Shown here: positions 22,220-34,043 of the stretch, piece by piece
Layout: each line of letters starts with the position of its first letter
How positions within the stretch are numbered: the first letter of the stretch is position 1
Source: Amphiduros pacificus
Lineage: Eukaryota > Annelida > Polychaeta > Phyllodocida > Hesionidae
Direction: 5' to 3'
DNA: 64,000 bases
Assembly (NCBI GenBank): GCA_949316495.1
Contig: OX439001.1
Location: 31,696,964 to 31,760,963 of the forward strand
Program-made: the position numbers and the translations under genes
Notes under the pieces: model-generated
The model's database searches: none
Seen by the model: the letters and a program-made list of their open reading frames with translations, nothing else
What the model was told of the DNA's origin: nothing

Positions 22220-24430
22220 TTTCAATGGTGGTGTCCTTTATAGGGAACCATCTATAGGGTACCAAATACCTCCCTGAATTTTTCACTAATTGAGCAATGT
22301 TTTTAAAGGGTTGAATTAGGAGGTCAAACTTGGAAAAAAATGAAAAACTCATAATTTTAATGGTTTTTTGCACAACGATTTTTTATATGAGGGTCATTTC
22401 CATTAAAATCATGATAATTTTTCATTTTTTTCCAAGTTTGACCTCCTAATTCAACCCCTTAAAAAAATTGCTCAATTAGTGAAAAAATCAGGGATGTACT
22501 TGGTATCCTATAGATGGTTCCCTAAAAAGGAAAACAACATTGAAATGACCCTCATATAAAAAAAATCTTTGTGCAAAAAACCATTAAAATTGTGAGATTT
22601 TTTTCATTTTTTTCCAAGTTTGACCTCCTAATTCAACCCCTTAAAAAAATTGCTCAATTAGTGAAAAATTCAGGGAGGTACTTGGAACGCTATAGATGGT
22701 TCCCTGAAAAGGAAAACAACATAGAAATGACCAACATATTCTCCATGCATATACGTCCTATAGTGACGAGGGTCAAATGGGCAGGCACGTCCATATGAGA
22801 CGTGCTGTGAGTCATCACATTGCGCAGGTGCAGGCATACGAACCCTGGTGGTCACTTGGAGAATAAAAGAAGAGCTCCCCCTGGGCAGCAAGTGGGGAAT
22901 TAACATGCCTAGGTCGTGCATACAAATGATAAGTGGTCATCGTAGGCCCCCATCATAGTAGGCTATATATCATGTAATGTCTGGTCACGTTTTTTAATGA
23001 ACTTTTTTTGTACTTTTAGTGTACAACAGTTCTGAACTCCCTGATATAGGCTAATTGATGACGGTTTAATTTGTTCTGGTGTACTCGTCCACATGCGACG
23101 AATGTTGCCTCCCAGTACGTCAATTATTGACGTGATTAGGCAGTACATGCTCGTCACACTGTTGACGAATTGATGGGAGAATGCACTGAAATGACCCTCA
23201 TATAAAAAAATCGTTGTGCAAAAATCCATTAAAATCATGATAATTTTTCATTTTTTTCCAAGTTTGACCTCTTAATTCAACCCTTTAAAAAGATTGCTCA
23301 ATTAGTGAAAAATTCAGGGAGGTACTTGGTACCCTATAGATGGTTCCCTGAAAAGGAAAACCACATTGAAATGACCCTCATATAAAAAATTCGTTGTGCA
23401 AAAATCCATGAAAATCATGAGAATTTTTCATTTTTTTTCCAAGTTTGACCTCCTAATTCAAACCCTTAAAAAAATTGCTCAATTAGTGAAAAATTCAGGG
23501 AGGTATTTGGTACCCGATAGATGGTTCACTGAAAAGGAAAACAACATTGAAATGACCCTCATATAAAAAAATCGTTGTGCAAAAAACCATTAAAATTATG
23601 AGAGTTTTTCATTTTTTTTCCAAGTTTGACCTCCTAATTCAACCCCTTAAAAATAATGCTCAATTAGTGAAAAATCAGGGAGGTACTTGGTACCCTATAG
23701 ATGGTTCCCTGAAAAGGAAAGCAACATTGAAATGACCCTCATATAAAAAAATCGTTGTGCAAAAAAACCAGATTTTTTTCATTTTTTGTAATGTTTGACC
23801 TCCTAATTCAACCCCTTAGAAAAATTGCTCAATTAGTGAAAAATTCAGGGAGGTACTTGGTACCCTATAGATGGTTCCCTGAAAAGGAAAACCACATTGA
23901 AATGACTCTCATATAAAAAAATCGTTGTGAAAAAATCCATTAAAATCATGATAATTTTTCATTTTTCTCCAAGTTTGACCTCCTAATTCAACTACTTAAA
24001 AAAATTGCTCAATTAGTGAAAAATTCAGGGAGGTACTTGGTACCGTATAGATGGTTCCCTGAAAAGGAAAACCACATTGAAATGACCCTCATATAAAAAA
24101 ATCGTTGTGCAAAAATCCATTAAAATCATGAGAATTTTTCATTTTTTTCCAAGTTTGACCTCCTAATTCAACCCCTTAAAAAAATTGCTCAATTAGTGAA
24201 AAATTCAGGGAGGTACTTGGTACCCTATAGATGGTTCCCTAAAAAGGAAAACAACATTGAAATGACCCTCATATAAAAAAATTGTTGTGCAAAAAAACAG
24301 ATTTTTTCATTTTTTGTAATGTTTGACCTCCTAATTCAACCCCTTAAAAAATTGCTCAATTAGTGAAAAATTCTGGAAGATACTAGGGACCCTATAGATG
24401 AATCCCTATAAAGGACACCACCATTGAAAC
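22220..24430. repeat. 180-bp satellite array with inverted ends
   Basis: Nine forward monomers, marked by TTTGACCTCC near 22437, 22618, 23263, 23444, 23626, 23797, 23977, 24157 and 24327, have a period near 180 bp. One monomer at the left (22220-22400) is inverted, so the array turns around near 22400. The outer 20 bp match as an inverted repeat: TTTCAATGGTGGTGTCCTTT at 22220-22239 and its complement at 24411-24430. These outer sequences differ from the inner monomers at the same point, so the array has true ends. One 455-bp insertion interrupts it. Confidence 0.85.
22733..23187. mobile_element. 455-bp element inserted in the satellite, with 9-bp target duplication
   Basis: The satellite 9-mer GAAATGACC is found directly on both sides (22724-22732 and 23188-23196). 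The ends are weakly inverted: TATTCTCC ... GTGACGAG on the left against CTCGTCAC ... GGGAGAATG on the right. An internal near-palindrome ACGTCAATTATTGACGT is also present. It is unrelated to the TAGTGTTC MITE in sequence but has the same duplication length. Confidence 0.75.
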
Positions 24431-24910
24431 GTGTTTTTCCCTTAAGCCAACATACCTGACAAAAAGAGGTAAGGGTACCGTAGTTAGAGATTAAAAATAT
24501 TAGCTGGCGTCCTGCTGGGAACACTTGCTTACTGAGATTAGTACTCAGATTAGTGGGGTGTGTAGTCACTTTCACATGTCAAAAATAGTGGGCAAATCAC
24601 TGTACACACATCTGAGCATTATTACTACACATGTTTCTTATTCAAATTGTGGTTTTATTTGACAATTAAAATAATGATTGCAATATTTGAATTTATTTCA
24701 AATATAGAAATTCTAATTCTATATTGTTAGTAGTGTTTAAACAACTGTGAAACTAGAGAACTATTTTAGAGGTATCGACACCATTTCCAAGAGGTGATCT
24801 TTGCACATATGAGTACATGCATTGTTGGCTGATCTCACTGGACAACAGAGAAATGCACATACAGGTGACATGTGACCTGTTGATTTCCATCCTGTCAGTG
24901 ACTGATATGG
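24431..24910 (-). repeat. Reverse copy of the interspersed repeat at 49937-50455
   Basis: GCCAACATACCTGACAAAAA, CTCAGATTAGTGGGGTGTGT and TGTGACCTGTTGATTTCCAT follow each other in the order inverse to that at 50 kb. Its left border coincides with the end of the satellite. Confidence 0.75.
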
Positions 24911-25672
24911 TCAAATATTGACAACTACACATTTTGAAGATCTTGAAAATTGTTTTGGAATATATAATATACCAATCTGATTGAATGTATTTAAGAATGA
25001 GCATTGTTTGCAGGTATGTTTTAAGTGTTGATGAATTGTAACAACACCTTAGACAGGTACAGTCCATGTTTATTTTTAAATGTGGATCCAGGCGAAATGT
25101 TGAGTGAGCAATCCTGCCATGAGAAAAGGTCAAAGCATATCATCAGACCTGTGAGACACATAATAATGCTGAAACATTGGGAACTATTGCATCGCACTGG
25201 ATTCATTCAGAGATGCTCAAGGTTGGCCTCTTGATCAACTTACTCGAAGTTTAAAGTCTATGATAAATTCTTGAAATTGGATCCATGTTATAATTCATTT
25301 TTTTCTAAACTGAAATAAAATTGGAATATGAAGATTTCATATTTGTTTTCTGCATATAACTACTATTTTTTATATTTTCTATGTTGGCAAAAAACATATT
25401 CAATTCTATATGTTCTGACATGCATATTGCTCAAATATTGTCTATGTTTGCAAAATAAAATAATAAAAATTATATTCTTCTGATATGCAAATTGCTCAAT
25501 AAGAACTCCAATATAAAGATTTCATTTTTGGGGGGGTATCAAATCATTTCTATTATTTTATATTCTTCTGCATTTGCAATAGACAAATCAATTTATGTTT
25601 CCTGAAGTACATATCACTCAAACAGATATTAAGATTTCACCTTCAGCATGAAAATAATACTTTTCCCAACTA

Positions 25673-25737
25673 GGATTCGAACCCTGGACCTTTAGCATAG
25701 AAGACAGACATCTTAACCACTGAGCCATGTATCACCC
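25673..25737 (-). repeat. tRNA-like segment inside the mosaic repeat
   Basis: On the minus strand, a TGGCTCAGTGG A-box-like block and a GGTTCGAATCC B box are spaced as in a tRNA gene. The acceptor stem does not pair and related segments lie in the same repeat elsewhere (26163, 38940, 38150), so this is a tRNA-derived repeat part and not a working gene. Confidence 0.6.
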
Positions 25738-26162
25738 TTTGTCAGTACTGTAGAAAACTTGGAGTCACAGCATTGTATGAAAATTGAAATTGTTCCATTT
25801 CTTTGCTAATAAAGACATTTTATTTCATTTTTTTGTATTTTCTCCATTTGCCAAAAAAAAAAAAAAAAGAAAAAACAAAAGAAAAAACAAAAGAAAAAAC
25901 AAAAGAAAAAACAAAAGGAAAAAATCAAAAGAAAAACACATTTTATGTGTTCTGACTTTCATTCTGCTCTAAAAAGACCCCAACATGAAGATTTCACCTT
26001 TGAAGATTTCACCTTTGTTTATTGTATCGTCATTATTTTTTATAATTTCTATCAAAATAAAAAATGTTTCAATTCTATATGTTCTGATGTGCATGTTGCG
26101 AAAATAAAACTTCAAAATGAAGATTTCAGTTTCAGCATGAATAAAAAAAATATATATTGTTC

Positions 26163-26226
26163 CCGGTGGGAATCTAACCCAAGACCTTTAGCATGGGAGA
26201 CAGATGTCTTACCCACTGAGCCATGT
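26163..26226 (-). repeat. Second tRNA-like segment inside the mosaic repeat
   Basis: On the minus strand it reads TGGCTCAGTGGGTAAGACAT with a decayed B box (GGGTTAGATTCC). It is the same module as at 25673-25737. Confidence 0.55.
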
Positions 26227-26999
26227 TGATTAGTATGATTTAACCTTCTCACTGGTAAATCACACAAATAGTCAACATCTTTATCACTTGATCAAGTTAT
26301 TTTTATAAAGGGATATTCCGTTATTTCACACAACAGCCTAAATTAAATTTATAGAGTAAAATTTTCCAAAAATATGTTTGTCTAAGATGATATCAATAGT
26401 AATGCAAATCGATAAAAAGAAAGAGATATCTATAACTCATCTCTCATTTAAATCTAACCATTTTCTAGTTGATTCTCTGTAGGTAGGTATATAAGGTTAG
26501 CATGTAATAATTTATATTGAATATGAGGTGTGTCATATAATGTCCATACACATTTTATATATTTAACTCTAAAACATAAAACAGAGAATTGAAATAAGCC
26601 AAAGAAAATAAGTTACTGGAGTGGTGCACATTTTTCTGGAGAAGTCATATGGAAAGTAGTTCGGTAGGATGTTAATTTCATAGGGAGTTAATGTGTTAAT
26701 ATGTACTCAATGAGTTCACTCATAACAGAAATCAAGATGGCCGAATGTTGGTTGAGATAGTGCTTGATTTCTCTTAAGGGGAGTACACGTCATGATTACT
26801 ATCACACATACTGAATGGGGACGTGGAGGGGGAAGTTGTAGGTGTGGAACAGCAAACGTAACTTGCCATGTGGCTGCGCCATTAGCCACGACACCATGTT
26901 TCGTGAGGAGCGCCCCGACATTGGGTCGGGCTAAGACTGTAGTTGCTGATGTCCCTTGGACAAAAAGCAGAAACAATCCGAACAAGTACATCATTAAAG

Positions 27000-27488
27000 G
27001 CGAGGACCTTTTTGGAGCCTCTTTACATATTTAACAGTAGCCAATGTAAATTCTTGTATTTGCAAACACTCCTTGCAATTAGGGCAGAACTGCACGACAG
27101 AGGTCATGGAGTTGGTGTTTCCTGACAAGTAGGCAATGGGGAAATTTGTCAATTGCTGGGTCTGAACTTGAGGGTACATGAGATTTGCTTGAAATGCACC
27201 TTGCTGCGGCAGCTGGCTAACAATATGGGACCTTCCGTTTTCAGAATCAAAGGTTGGGACGGTCGGCAAGGTAGATGAAGATGAAGACAAAGAGTGGTAT
27301 TATTAAGGAGAGGCTTAGGTTCCTTTTCAGGTTCGAAAATATTAGACCAAAGTGTCTTCTCAGATGGGAGTGAGAATATAATGGCACTTAATTCGTCGTC
27401 AGAAAGAAATGCGAAGGGTGAATTGTCAGAAGTAAAGTTGGGCGTATCTGCAGGATTCATGACAGGAACATAATCCTTCCACCTAAAG
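27000..27488 (-). pseudogene. Exon-like coding stretch with a frame change, family unknown
   Basis: From a good acceptor (CCCCCTTTAG/GTGG, about 27488) one frame reads WKDYVPVMNPADTPNFTSDN, then FLSDDELSAIIFSLPSEK and EPEKEPKPLLNN. Near 27300 the reading passes to another frame with FDSENGRSHIVSQLPQQGAF and PNCKECLQI. Composition in both parts looks like protein: acidic, polar and Pro/Gln-rich. A decayed host exon or a DNA-transposon gene are both possible. I do not recognise the family. Confidence 0.35.
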
Positions 27489-27899
27489 GGGGAATGGTTA
27501 TTTGTTAGCGCTATGTTAAATGCATACTTTAGTGTGTTATGTAACTATGAAGCCTAAAGGAGAGTAGTTAATATGAAAACGTAGTAAACAATACATGGTA
27601 GACAACGAATAAAGTAGTAATACCGAAGGACAAAGTAACCAAATCCTCTTTGTTTTTATTTTTCTTATCATAGGGTAATAATATAACTCAGATAAGGGTT
27701 TTAGTGAGTGCTGTACCAAGAACTCTGATTTGTATGAGAACCTTGCCACATCAGATGAAGGTCTAGTCTAATCTCTAGTTATATAAATCTTTAATATAGC
27801 ATGTTATATTGCTAATGTCTCATGTAAAGGGCATATATATACTGGAATAAGTGGTCAGAATGTTCAATCTTCTCAGGACCATTATAAATCGAATTATAT

Positions 27900-28370
27900 T
27901 ATAAATCTTTGTCGTCTTAGTGTCACCTGCTTTCACAGTCGTAATGCCGAAATCTTTCAGGATTATCCTTAAACAGTCAGTCATACTCTGTGTGGCTGCA
28001 CTGTCTTCATAACTTGTGATTAGCTATGGAAGTGATATGTACAATATAAATTATATCTTTCTGTGTCACCTGCTTTTACGGGTGTCATACCGAAATCTAT
28101 CAGGATTATGCTGGAATGGTCAAAACCTACCACTGTGTGGTTGCACCATCATCGGAACTACTTACTGTCACAGAATATAGCCATGTATGTATGTCTCAAG
28201 AGTCAATTCAATCAATCCTAACCGTAGAAGAAAATCTGTGTCACCTGCTTGTACGGTCGTCATGCCGAAATCATATCAGGATTATGCCAGAACGGTCAGT
28301 CCTACAAGCATGTGGATGCACCGTCATCGCAACTGCTTACTGTCGCAGAAAATGGTAGGATCGGATGAGA
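27900..28370. repeat. Degenerate tandem repeat, three units of ~143-175 bp
   Basis: TGTCACCTGCTTT-like starts at 27921, 28064 and 28239 are each followed by ATGCCGAAATC, TCAGGATTAT, a GGTCA block and GTGTGGTTGCACC-like sequence. Confidence 0.75.
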
Positions 28371-28439
28371 CTCGTCAGTAAGGCATGTGTAGGCCAGGGA
28401 CCTATGAAGTCCATAGTCAATTCATGTGCCAAAGGTGAA

Positions 28440-28757
28440 GCCACGGGCCGTGGCACAGTTGGTTAGAGCGCCAGCTTACTAGCACCAGTTCCTCTGTGGT
28501 GATCCAAAAGTCGTGGGTTCAAACCCCGGCTGTGCCGGGATTGAACTCATGATACAATTTCCCACATGAGCTGAGGCCCGTGCCAAAGGTTTAACCCGTT
28601 GTCCTTGTAAATCTGTGACCGGGTGAGTTGTCATGTCAAGGACCTGCGACATGACAATTCAGTGAGACAGCACTCTACATCTGCTACAAGTAGGTCTCAT
28701 CACGAAATGACTTAAATAATGTTGAAAGTGATGTAAAACCCCAAACAAACAAACAAA
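28440..28757 (+). mobile_element. tRNA-headed SINE (318 bp) with intact 11-bp target duplication
   Basis: The direct 11-mer CCAAAGGTGAA flanks it (28429-28439 and 28758-28768). The head has a pol III A box (TGGCACAGTTGG, 28451-28462) and B box (GGTTCAAACCC, 28516-28526). The body ends in TGACTTAAATAATGTTGAAA and GATGTAAAACC, which resembles conserved SINE 3' domains seen in many molluscs and other animals, then (CAAA)n. The clean duplication and intact boxes suggest a fairly young insertion. It would have been copied by a partner LINE. Confidence 0.92.
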
Positions 28758-28768
28758 CCAAAGGTGAA

Positions 28769-29752
28769 ATGTGAAATTTGGTAGAAGTCGAAATGGGATG
28801 GAGGGGATAACAAGAGTCATCAGTGTTACCACAATTGAGGAAACAATCAAAGGATGAGAGTACTCACAGTTAAAAGTCTCTGCTCAACCACTGACCAGGC
28901 AGGCAACATACGAAGATCAACTTGCTATGGGCGTCGTCAACCGAGGCAGGAGAATAGAGCACGTGAGGTATGGTGAAGATGCGGATGCAGAGGATCACAG
29001 GAGACAAGTGAAGTCAACACTGTATCCCTGACATGCAAACCACCACGCGGCCGCACACCCACACACACAGAGCTCCCACCTGGTCCCGACATGAAAATTT
29101 GGAAATAGAGGGGTCAGGATGTCAAGATGAGTGGATTAGCACTTTTGATCAATAAAGGCTATTTGGTACATAATTAAATGTAGCTCCATTAATCTTTGAG
29201 GGCGTATTTAGGGAATGCAGGCCTTTTCACTCGAGACGCCATAAAGGATTAAACACAGTAATTCAGATTTATTACCACTGCATATACACTGTTATTGTCT
29301 TTAAATGATGAATTCTACTATTTCTAGAGTTCAAACAGTCAGCAGTCATGTGCACAGCCCTGTTTAATGTTGTTTTGAACAAGGATGACCGGGTCATGTA
29401 GGGGTTATATCAGTCATAAAATGTAGGTTTGTAACCTATGGCAACCTTCGGTCAGTGGAAATTTAACAGTGTCATCTGGGCCTCTTATTCCTGCTCCGGA
29501 CTTATTTCTGACATTTCTTATGCCAGGCTAAAATTTAAAATCTGTAGTGCACAATTCAGTGTGAAAAAAACTCCCTTTTTCCACAAAAGATAATCAATCC
29601 TAGTGTAACGAAATATCAATTTGTATCTGTCATATTGTATCGAATTTGTATCAATTTGTATCTGTCATATTGTATCAAATCTAATTGACCATTCAAATAT
29701 AAGCGTAGGACATTAATCCTAACTATGCAAATTACCCAATATTAATAACTAC
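28769..29752. other. Spacer, nothing recognised
   Basis: A short duplication (ATCAATTTGTATCTGTCATA, about 29608-29672) is the only structure seen. The 3' LTR of the neighbouring retrotransposon might be expected here, but I could not identify one. Confidence 0.35.
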
Positions 29753-32700
29753 TTAATATCTAAATGGATTGGTGCTTGGTATAGACAAAGGGAACAACGT
29801 TATTTCTTCCGTTCTTGCACAGAGTATATTTGTTTGGGCTTCTTTACTCAAAAACGAGAAAGGTTCCCACGTATTATGTTTTGCACTATAGTTTTTCCAT
29901 TTTATCAGATATTCCATTTTTTGGGACCCTTGACATTGCTTTAAAATCTTATCAATTTCATAGTGCGTTTCAGAGGCACTGTCATCTTCACCATCATCAC
30001 GGTCAGGAAGGTTTCTGTCAGGCCTATCTCTGGTATCGCTCTGAGTGTCATCATTATCTCCCTCTGGTGCAAGATTTGCGGGGGAAATCGCCTCTTCAAA
30101 TTGTAGCGGGGACACAGGGCGGTCAAAGTGGGTTATACAGAGGTGGAATCTGTTAACATGTATTGAAGAATATGGCTCTATATGTGTATCACAAGCATGG
30201 ACTTAACGGGGAGTTTAACGGGGCGGTCTTTTCGACTAAATAAAATGGGCCACTATATGGGGAGCTTTTTCCCCAGCACTTTGGTCGCAGGAGAGTATAT
30301 CCATAGTTTATCTCCTACCTGAAAGCGCCAACCACTATTTTTCATATCATGATGCGATTTCATCTTCGTTTGCATAACCTCATTATTTTCCTTTGCCCAT
30401 TTTCTTGCGACATCTACACGTTCAAACATGCCCTGAATATAGTGGTGGACCGAGGGGCTAGGATGGATGGGGTCAGGGATTTTGAAAGGTTTCGAAAGGA
30501 TGCTTAGCATCTTTGCCAGTCAGCAGAAATAAAGGGCTATGCATCATAGCCTGATGAACAGAGGAACACATGGTAGCGCATGGTAGGGCAGACGGGAGAA
30601 ATAAATCCCACATTGTAGGCTTATCAGAGCAAAGCCGTGCCAGAAATTTCGAAATGGTTTGTACACAGCGTTCGGCAATCCCATTGCTATGGGGACAATA
30701 TGGGGATGTCATAATCTTTCATAAGTTCTTCAGCAATTAAGCTGGCGTAACATTCACCACAAACACTAACAATTGTCTCAACATTCCCCCAGTGACAACA
30801 AATATCTTCGAAGAGACGCTCAGCCACTGAAACAGCCAACTGTTCAGGCAAGGGAAACACCTCGGGAAATCAGGTCAGGGCATCTTGAAAGACCAAACTA
30901 TACTTGTTACCTCTGTCAGTTTTAGATAGTGGTCCTATCAAATCTGTGTGTACACGCTGGAAAGGCTGTGAGACAGGGATGGGCTGTAACGACCCTTGCC
31001 TGTTTTTAGACAGCTTAATTGTCTTACTACAAACGTGGCAAGACTGAACCCAGTTAGTAATATCACTGTGCATACCTTGCCAGTAATATTTTTGACAAAT
31101 GGTGGTGTAAAGCTTATCAGTGCCGAGATGGGCACCCATTGAGCTGTCATGGAAAGCTTCCAGCAGCTTGTGTATCATGGTGGGGGGAATGACAAGTTGA
31201 GTTTTACACCTAACTTTCACTGGGCCTCTACCGGGCACTGTATAGAGATGAAACAAGACACCCTCATTCAAATAATAATCGTCCACGTGGGCCAGGAGTT
31301 TCCTAGTCTCATTTTGCATACAGTGGAGTTCAGCATTCTTGAAGTAAGCAATCAGGGGTTTAAGAGTAGGGTCAGACCTTTGTTTATCACCGATAATGTC
31401 AAACGTGAAGCTTTCTTTAACGGCCTTGTTAAAATCTGTCAATGTGGAATCAATGACATCGTTCGACGCCTGAGACATGTCATTAGTCTCACCATCTTGG
31501 TCCAAAGCAGCTAATTTGAGTTTTAGCTCCGGGGATGGTGTTTGCTGATCAGCGTGTGGGATAGAGTTTCCCCTATGGTGAACAATTTCATAACGAAATT
31601 GCTGTAATGTTAGCATCCATCTACCTAATCTGCCTTTCGGTTCCAAATGGAACAACCACTGCAGAGCCGAGTGATCAATGACAATCATGAATTTATCGAA
31701 TTTTAAGTACGGCTTGTGCATTTTGCATGCAGCTATAATGATGAGACATTCCCTCTCAGTGCACATATAATTTTGCTCTGCAGGATTCAAGGCTCATCCG
31801 CCATAAACAATAACACGTTCCACCCCATCCTGTATTTGGCTTAGAACGTTTCCTATCGCAAAGAGGCTAGCATCCATAGTAATAATAAAAGGATTGTCTT
31901 CCTCAATGTGTGGGATAGCCAAAATAGGGGCAGAGACTAATTTAGCTTTAAGGGCTTCAAAGGCCGTTTGTTTCGCATCGTCTCACACAAAGGTACACTT
32001 CTTGCACATCAGGATATTCAGGGGCTGCACTATTTTAGCATATTCCTTTTACGAATCTCCGGTAGTAACCCGACAGACCCAAGAAAGCCCTTCTTTACGT
32101 CTTTACAAGAAGTGGGGAGAGGATAATCGTCCACAGCCTTTGTTTTCCCAGGATCGCCCTCAATACTGTTTTTAAAGATCAAGTGACCGAGATACTTAAC
32201 CTGCTTTTTAGCGAAAAAGCATTTGTTGGTCCTGAGTTTTAGCTTTGCTTTCCTGAAGCAAGTGAAAACTTGAGTGAGGTCTGCCAGGTGGCATTCAAAG
32301 GACGGGCTGTGTATGAAGACATCGTCCAAATATATGAGACAACAGTCAGTAAGACCTTGTAACACCATCTCCATCAGCCTTTGGAATGTGGGCGGACCAT
32401 TGATGACTCTGAATGGCAACCGCTTATATTCATACAACCCTCAATGGGTTACGAACGCTGTCAGCAGTAGGGAGTCGGGGTGAATGCTCACCTGATGAAA
32501 GCCCCCCATGAGGTCCAGCGTACTGATATAACTTAATTTACGAGCTCCTAAGCTGTCTAACATGTCCTGTGTGTAAGGTAAGGGGAAAGAGTCTGGGACG
32601 GTTACTTTGTTTAATTTCCTAAAGTCTATACACATACGGTAAGAAACCGTACCGTCCACAGAGGGCTTCTCTACGAGAACTGCGGGAAAAGCCCATGGGC

Positions 32701-34043
32701 TATTTGAAGATTGAATAATTTCCTTGTCAAGAAGGCATTGGACCTCTCTGTCAATGACATTTCGTTGTTTGTACCCTGCGCGATAAGGTCGACCTCTTTC
32801 AGGTAGATGGTATGTTGTACCACACTCGTGTCTCCAAACTTGCTGTCTCTAGTAGTGAAAATGTCACTAAATGACGAGATAAGCTTTTTAAGGGACTCCT
32901 ACTGACTCTGACAAGCCGCCCATGTACCAGTAATGTCAGCAGTCAGCGATGCGTACCACACATCAGCAGCACCGTGAAGGAGCATGCAGCAAGCCGGGAC
33001 TCTCAGCTCATCTGGTGTGTGAGAAAGTTGCGCATATGTTAGAAATTTGTTCATGAACCACAACAGGTCATCTGGGGACTTGCCATAATATGGAGGGGGC
33101 AAAAGAGCTTTTGATCCTTGCCATTGTTGGTGTATCTTATTGTCACGAGTTTGAGCCTGCAACAGATCGACAATATCGGCCTGTGCGCCATCTAAATCAA
33201 TTCTACGCAAATGTCCAAGCACTTGCTGGAGCATGTCTTGAACATTTTGTTCCTCTGCCATTTCTAGCAATGGAGAAGCTGCTCTCTCCGAGTCTGAATT
33301 ATCAGGATCAAGGGGAAGATCAGATATCTCAGACAAGGTGGGGGATTCCTGCTCGCTCGTTCGAACTAGGCAAGTGTAGATTCTCCAGTCTGGGGGAATA
33401 ATCACTATTTCCACTAGTCGATGTATGGGACAACGCTACGTTGTCACCGTCTGCAGGAGATGAACTGCCCGCACCTGTCGCCATAGTAGGGTCTGATAAC
33501 GGTGAGTCGGAAGGAGGGGCCACTCTCAAAGAGACTGCCGTATTGTCCTCCTGAAGAGCAGGTAATTGAGGGGTAATTGAACATGACTTACCTTGTGATG
33601 TAGAGACATCTGGACCTTTCGCCGGCGAGTCATGTGCCACTAGCAATTTCGTTGACAGAAGTTTCGAAGATCGAAGCCACCTAGACCTGAAGTCAATTAG
33701 CAGGGTGGCCAAGAGAAATTCCATACAGTATCAGTATCACTAAATGCCACAGATCGATTTCATTCTCCACCAATACGGATTACATACGGATTGTGCCTAC
33801 GGGGATATATGAAGGGAATCTGTGATCTACTCGCTGGCTAAGTGAGCTGGGGCCAAACCTAGCTGCCTAACAAACCTATCTGCTGGGAGATAAGGATGAC
33901 TGCAGACTCAGCATATACAATGCACAATATATCTTTATTCTGGTGCTCGTATACACTATAGTCCGGCTAGGGAAGGCATGGCAAGAGCGTGATATATGAT
34001 ATACCCAAATACTGATAACTGTAGATCACAGGTTCCCTTCATG
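29753..34043 (-). mobile_element. Broken Ty3/gypsy LTR retrotransposon with chromodomain (fossil)
   Basis: Parts in order from the 5' end (high coordinates): an LTR-like segment 33806-34043, a gag-like region about 32900-33720, reverse transcriptase about 32030-32660, RNase H about 31570-31790, an integrase with zinc-binding N-terminus and catalytic core about 30470-31300, and an integrase tail ending in a chromodomain at 29850-29990. The gag-RT-RH-IN order with a terminal chromodomain places it among the chromoviruses of the Ty3/gypsy (Metaviridae) group. It is broken, with something like six to ten interruptions, so it is an old, inactive copy. Only one LTR-like end was found. Confidence 0.88.
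33806..34043 (-). repeat. LTR-like segment of the Ty3/gypsy fossil
   Basis: About 238 bp, bounded on the minus strand by TGAAGGGAA and TTCCCTTCA with matching GTAGATCACAG-type inner blocks. It contains an AATAAAG polyadenylation-type signal. It lies just upstream of the gag-like region, where a 5' LTR belongs. A partner copy was not found, so the assignment rests on position and structure. Confidence 0.5.

Larger units (their letters stand above)
25090..26780. repeat. Mosaic interspersed repeat with two tRNA-like segments
   Basis: Blocks of AATATGAAGATTTCAT with TTCAATTCTATATGTTCTGA are followed by tRNA-like segments at 25673-25737 and 26163-26226 (minus strand), then by TTCTCACTGGTAAATCACAC, GGAGAAGTCATATGG and ATCAAGATGGCCGAATG. 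The same blocks occur in reverse order at 37.74-39.33 kb. A short AAAACAAAAG minisatellite lies at 25852-25935. Confidence 0.7.

Noticed and set aside
25673-25737. tRNA gene on the minus strand
   Set aside because: A and B boxes are present but the acceptor and anticodon stems do not form, and similar segments lie inside the same repeat elsewhere.
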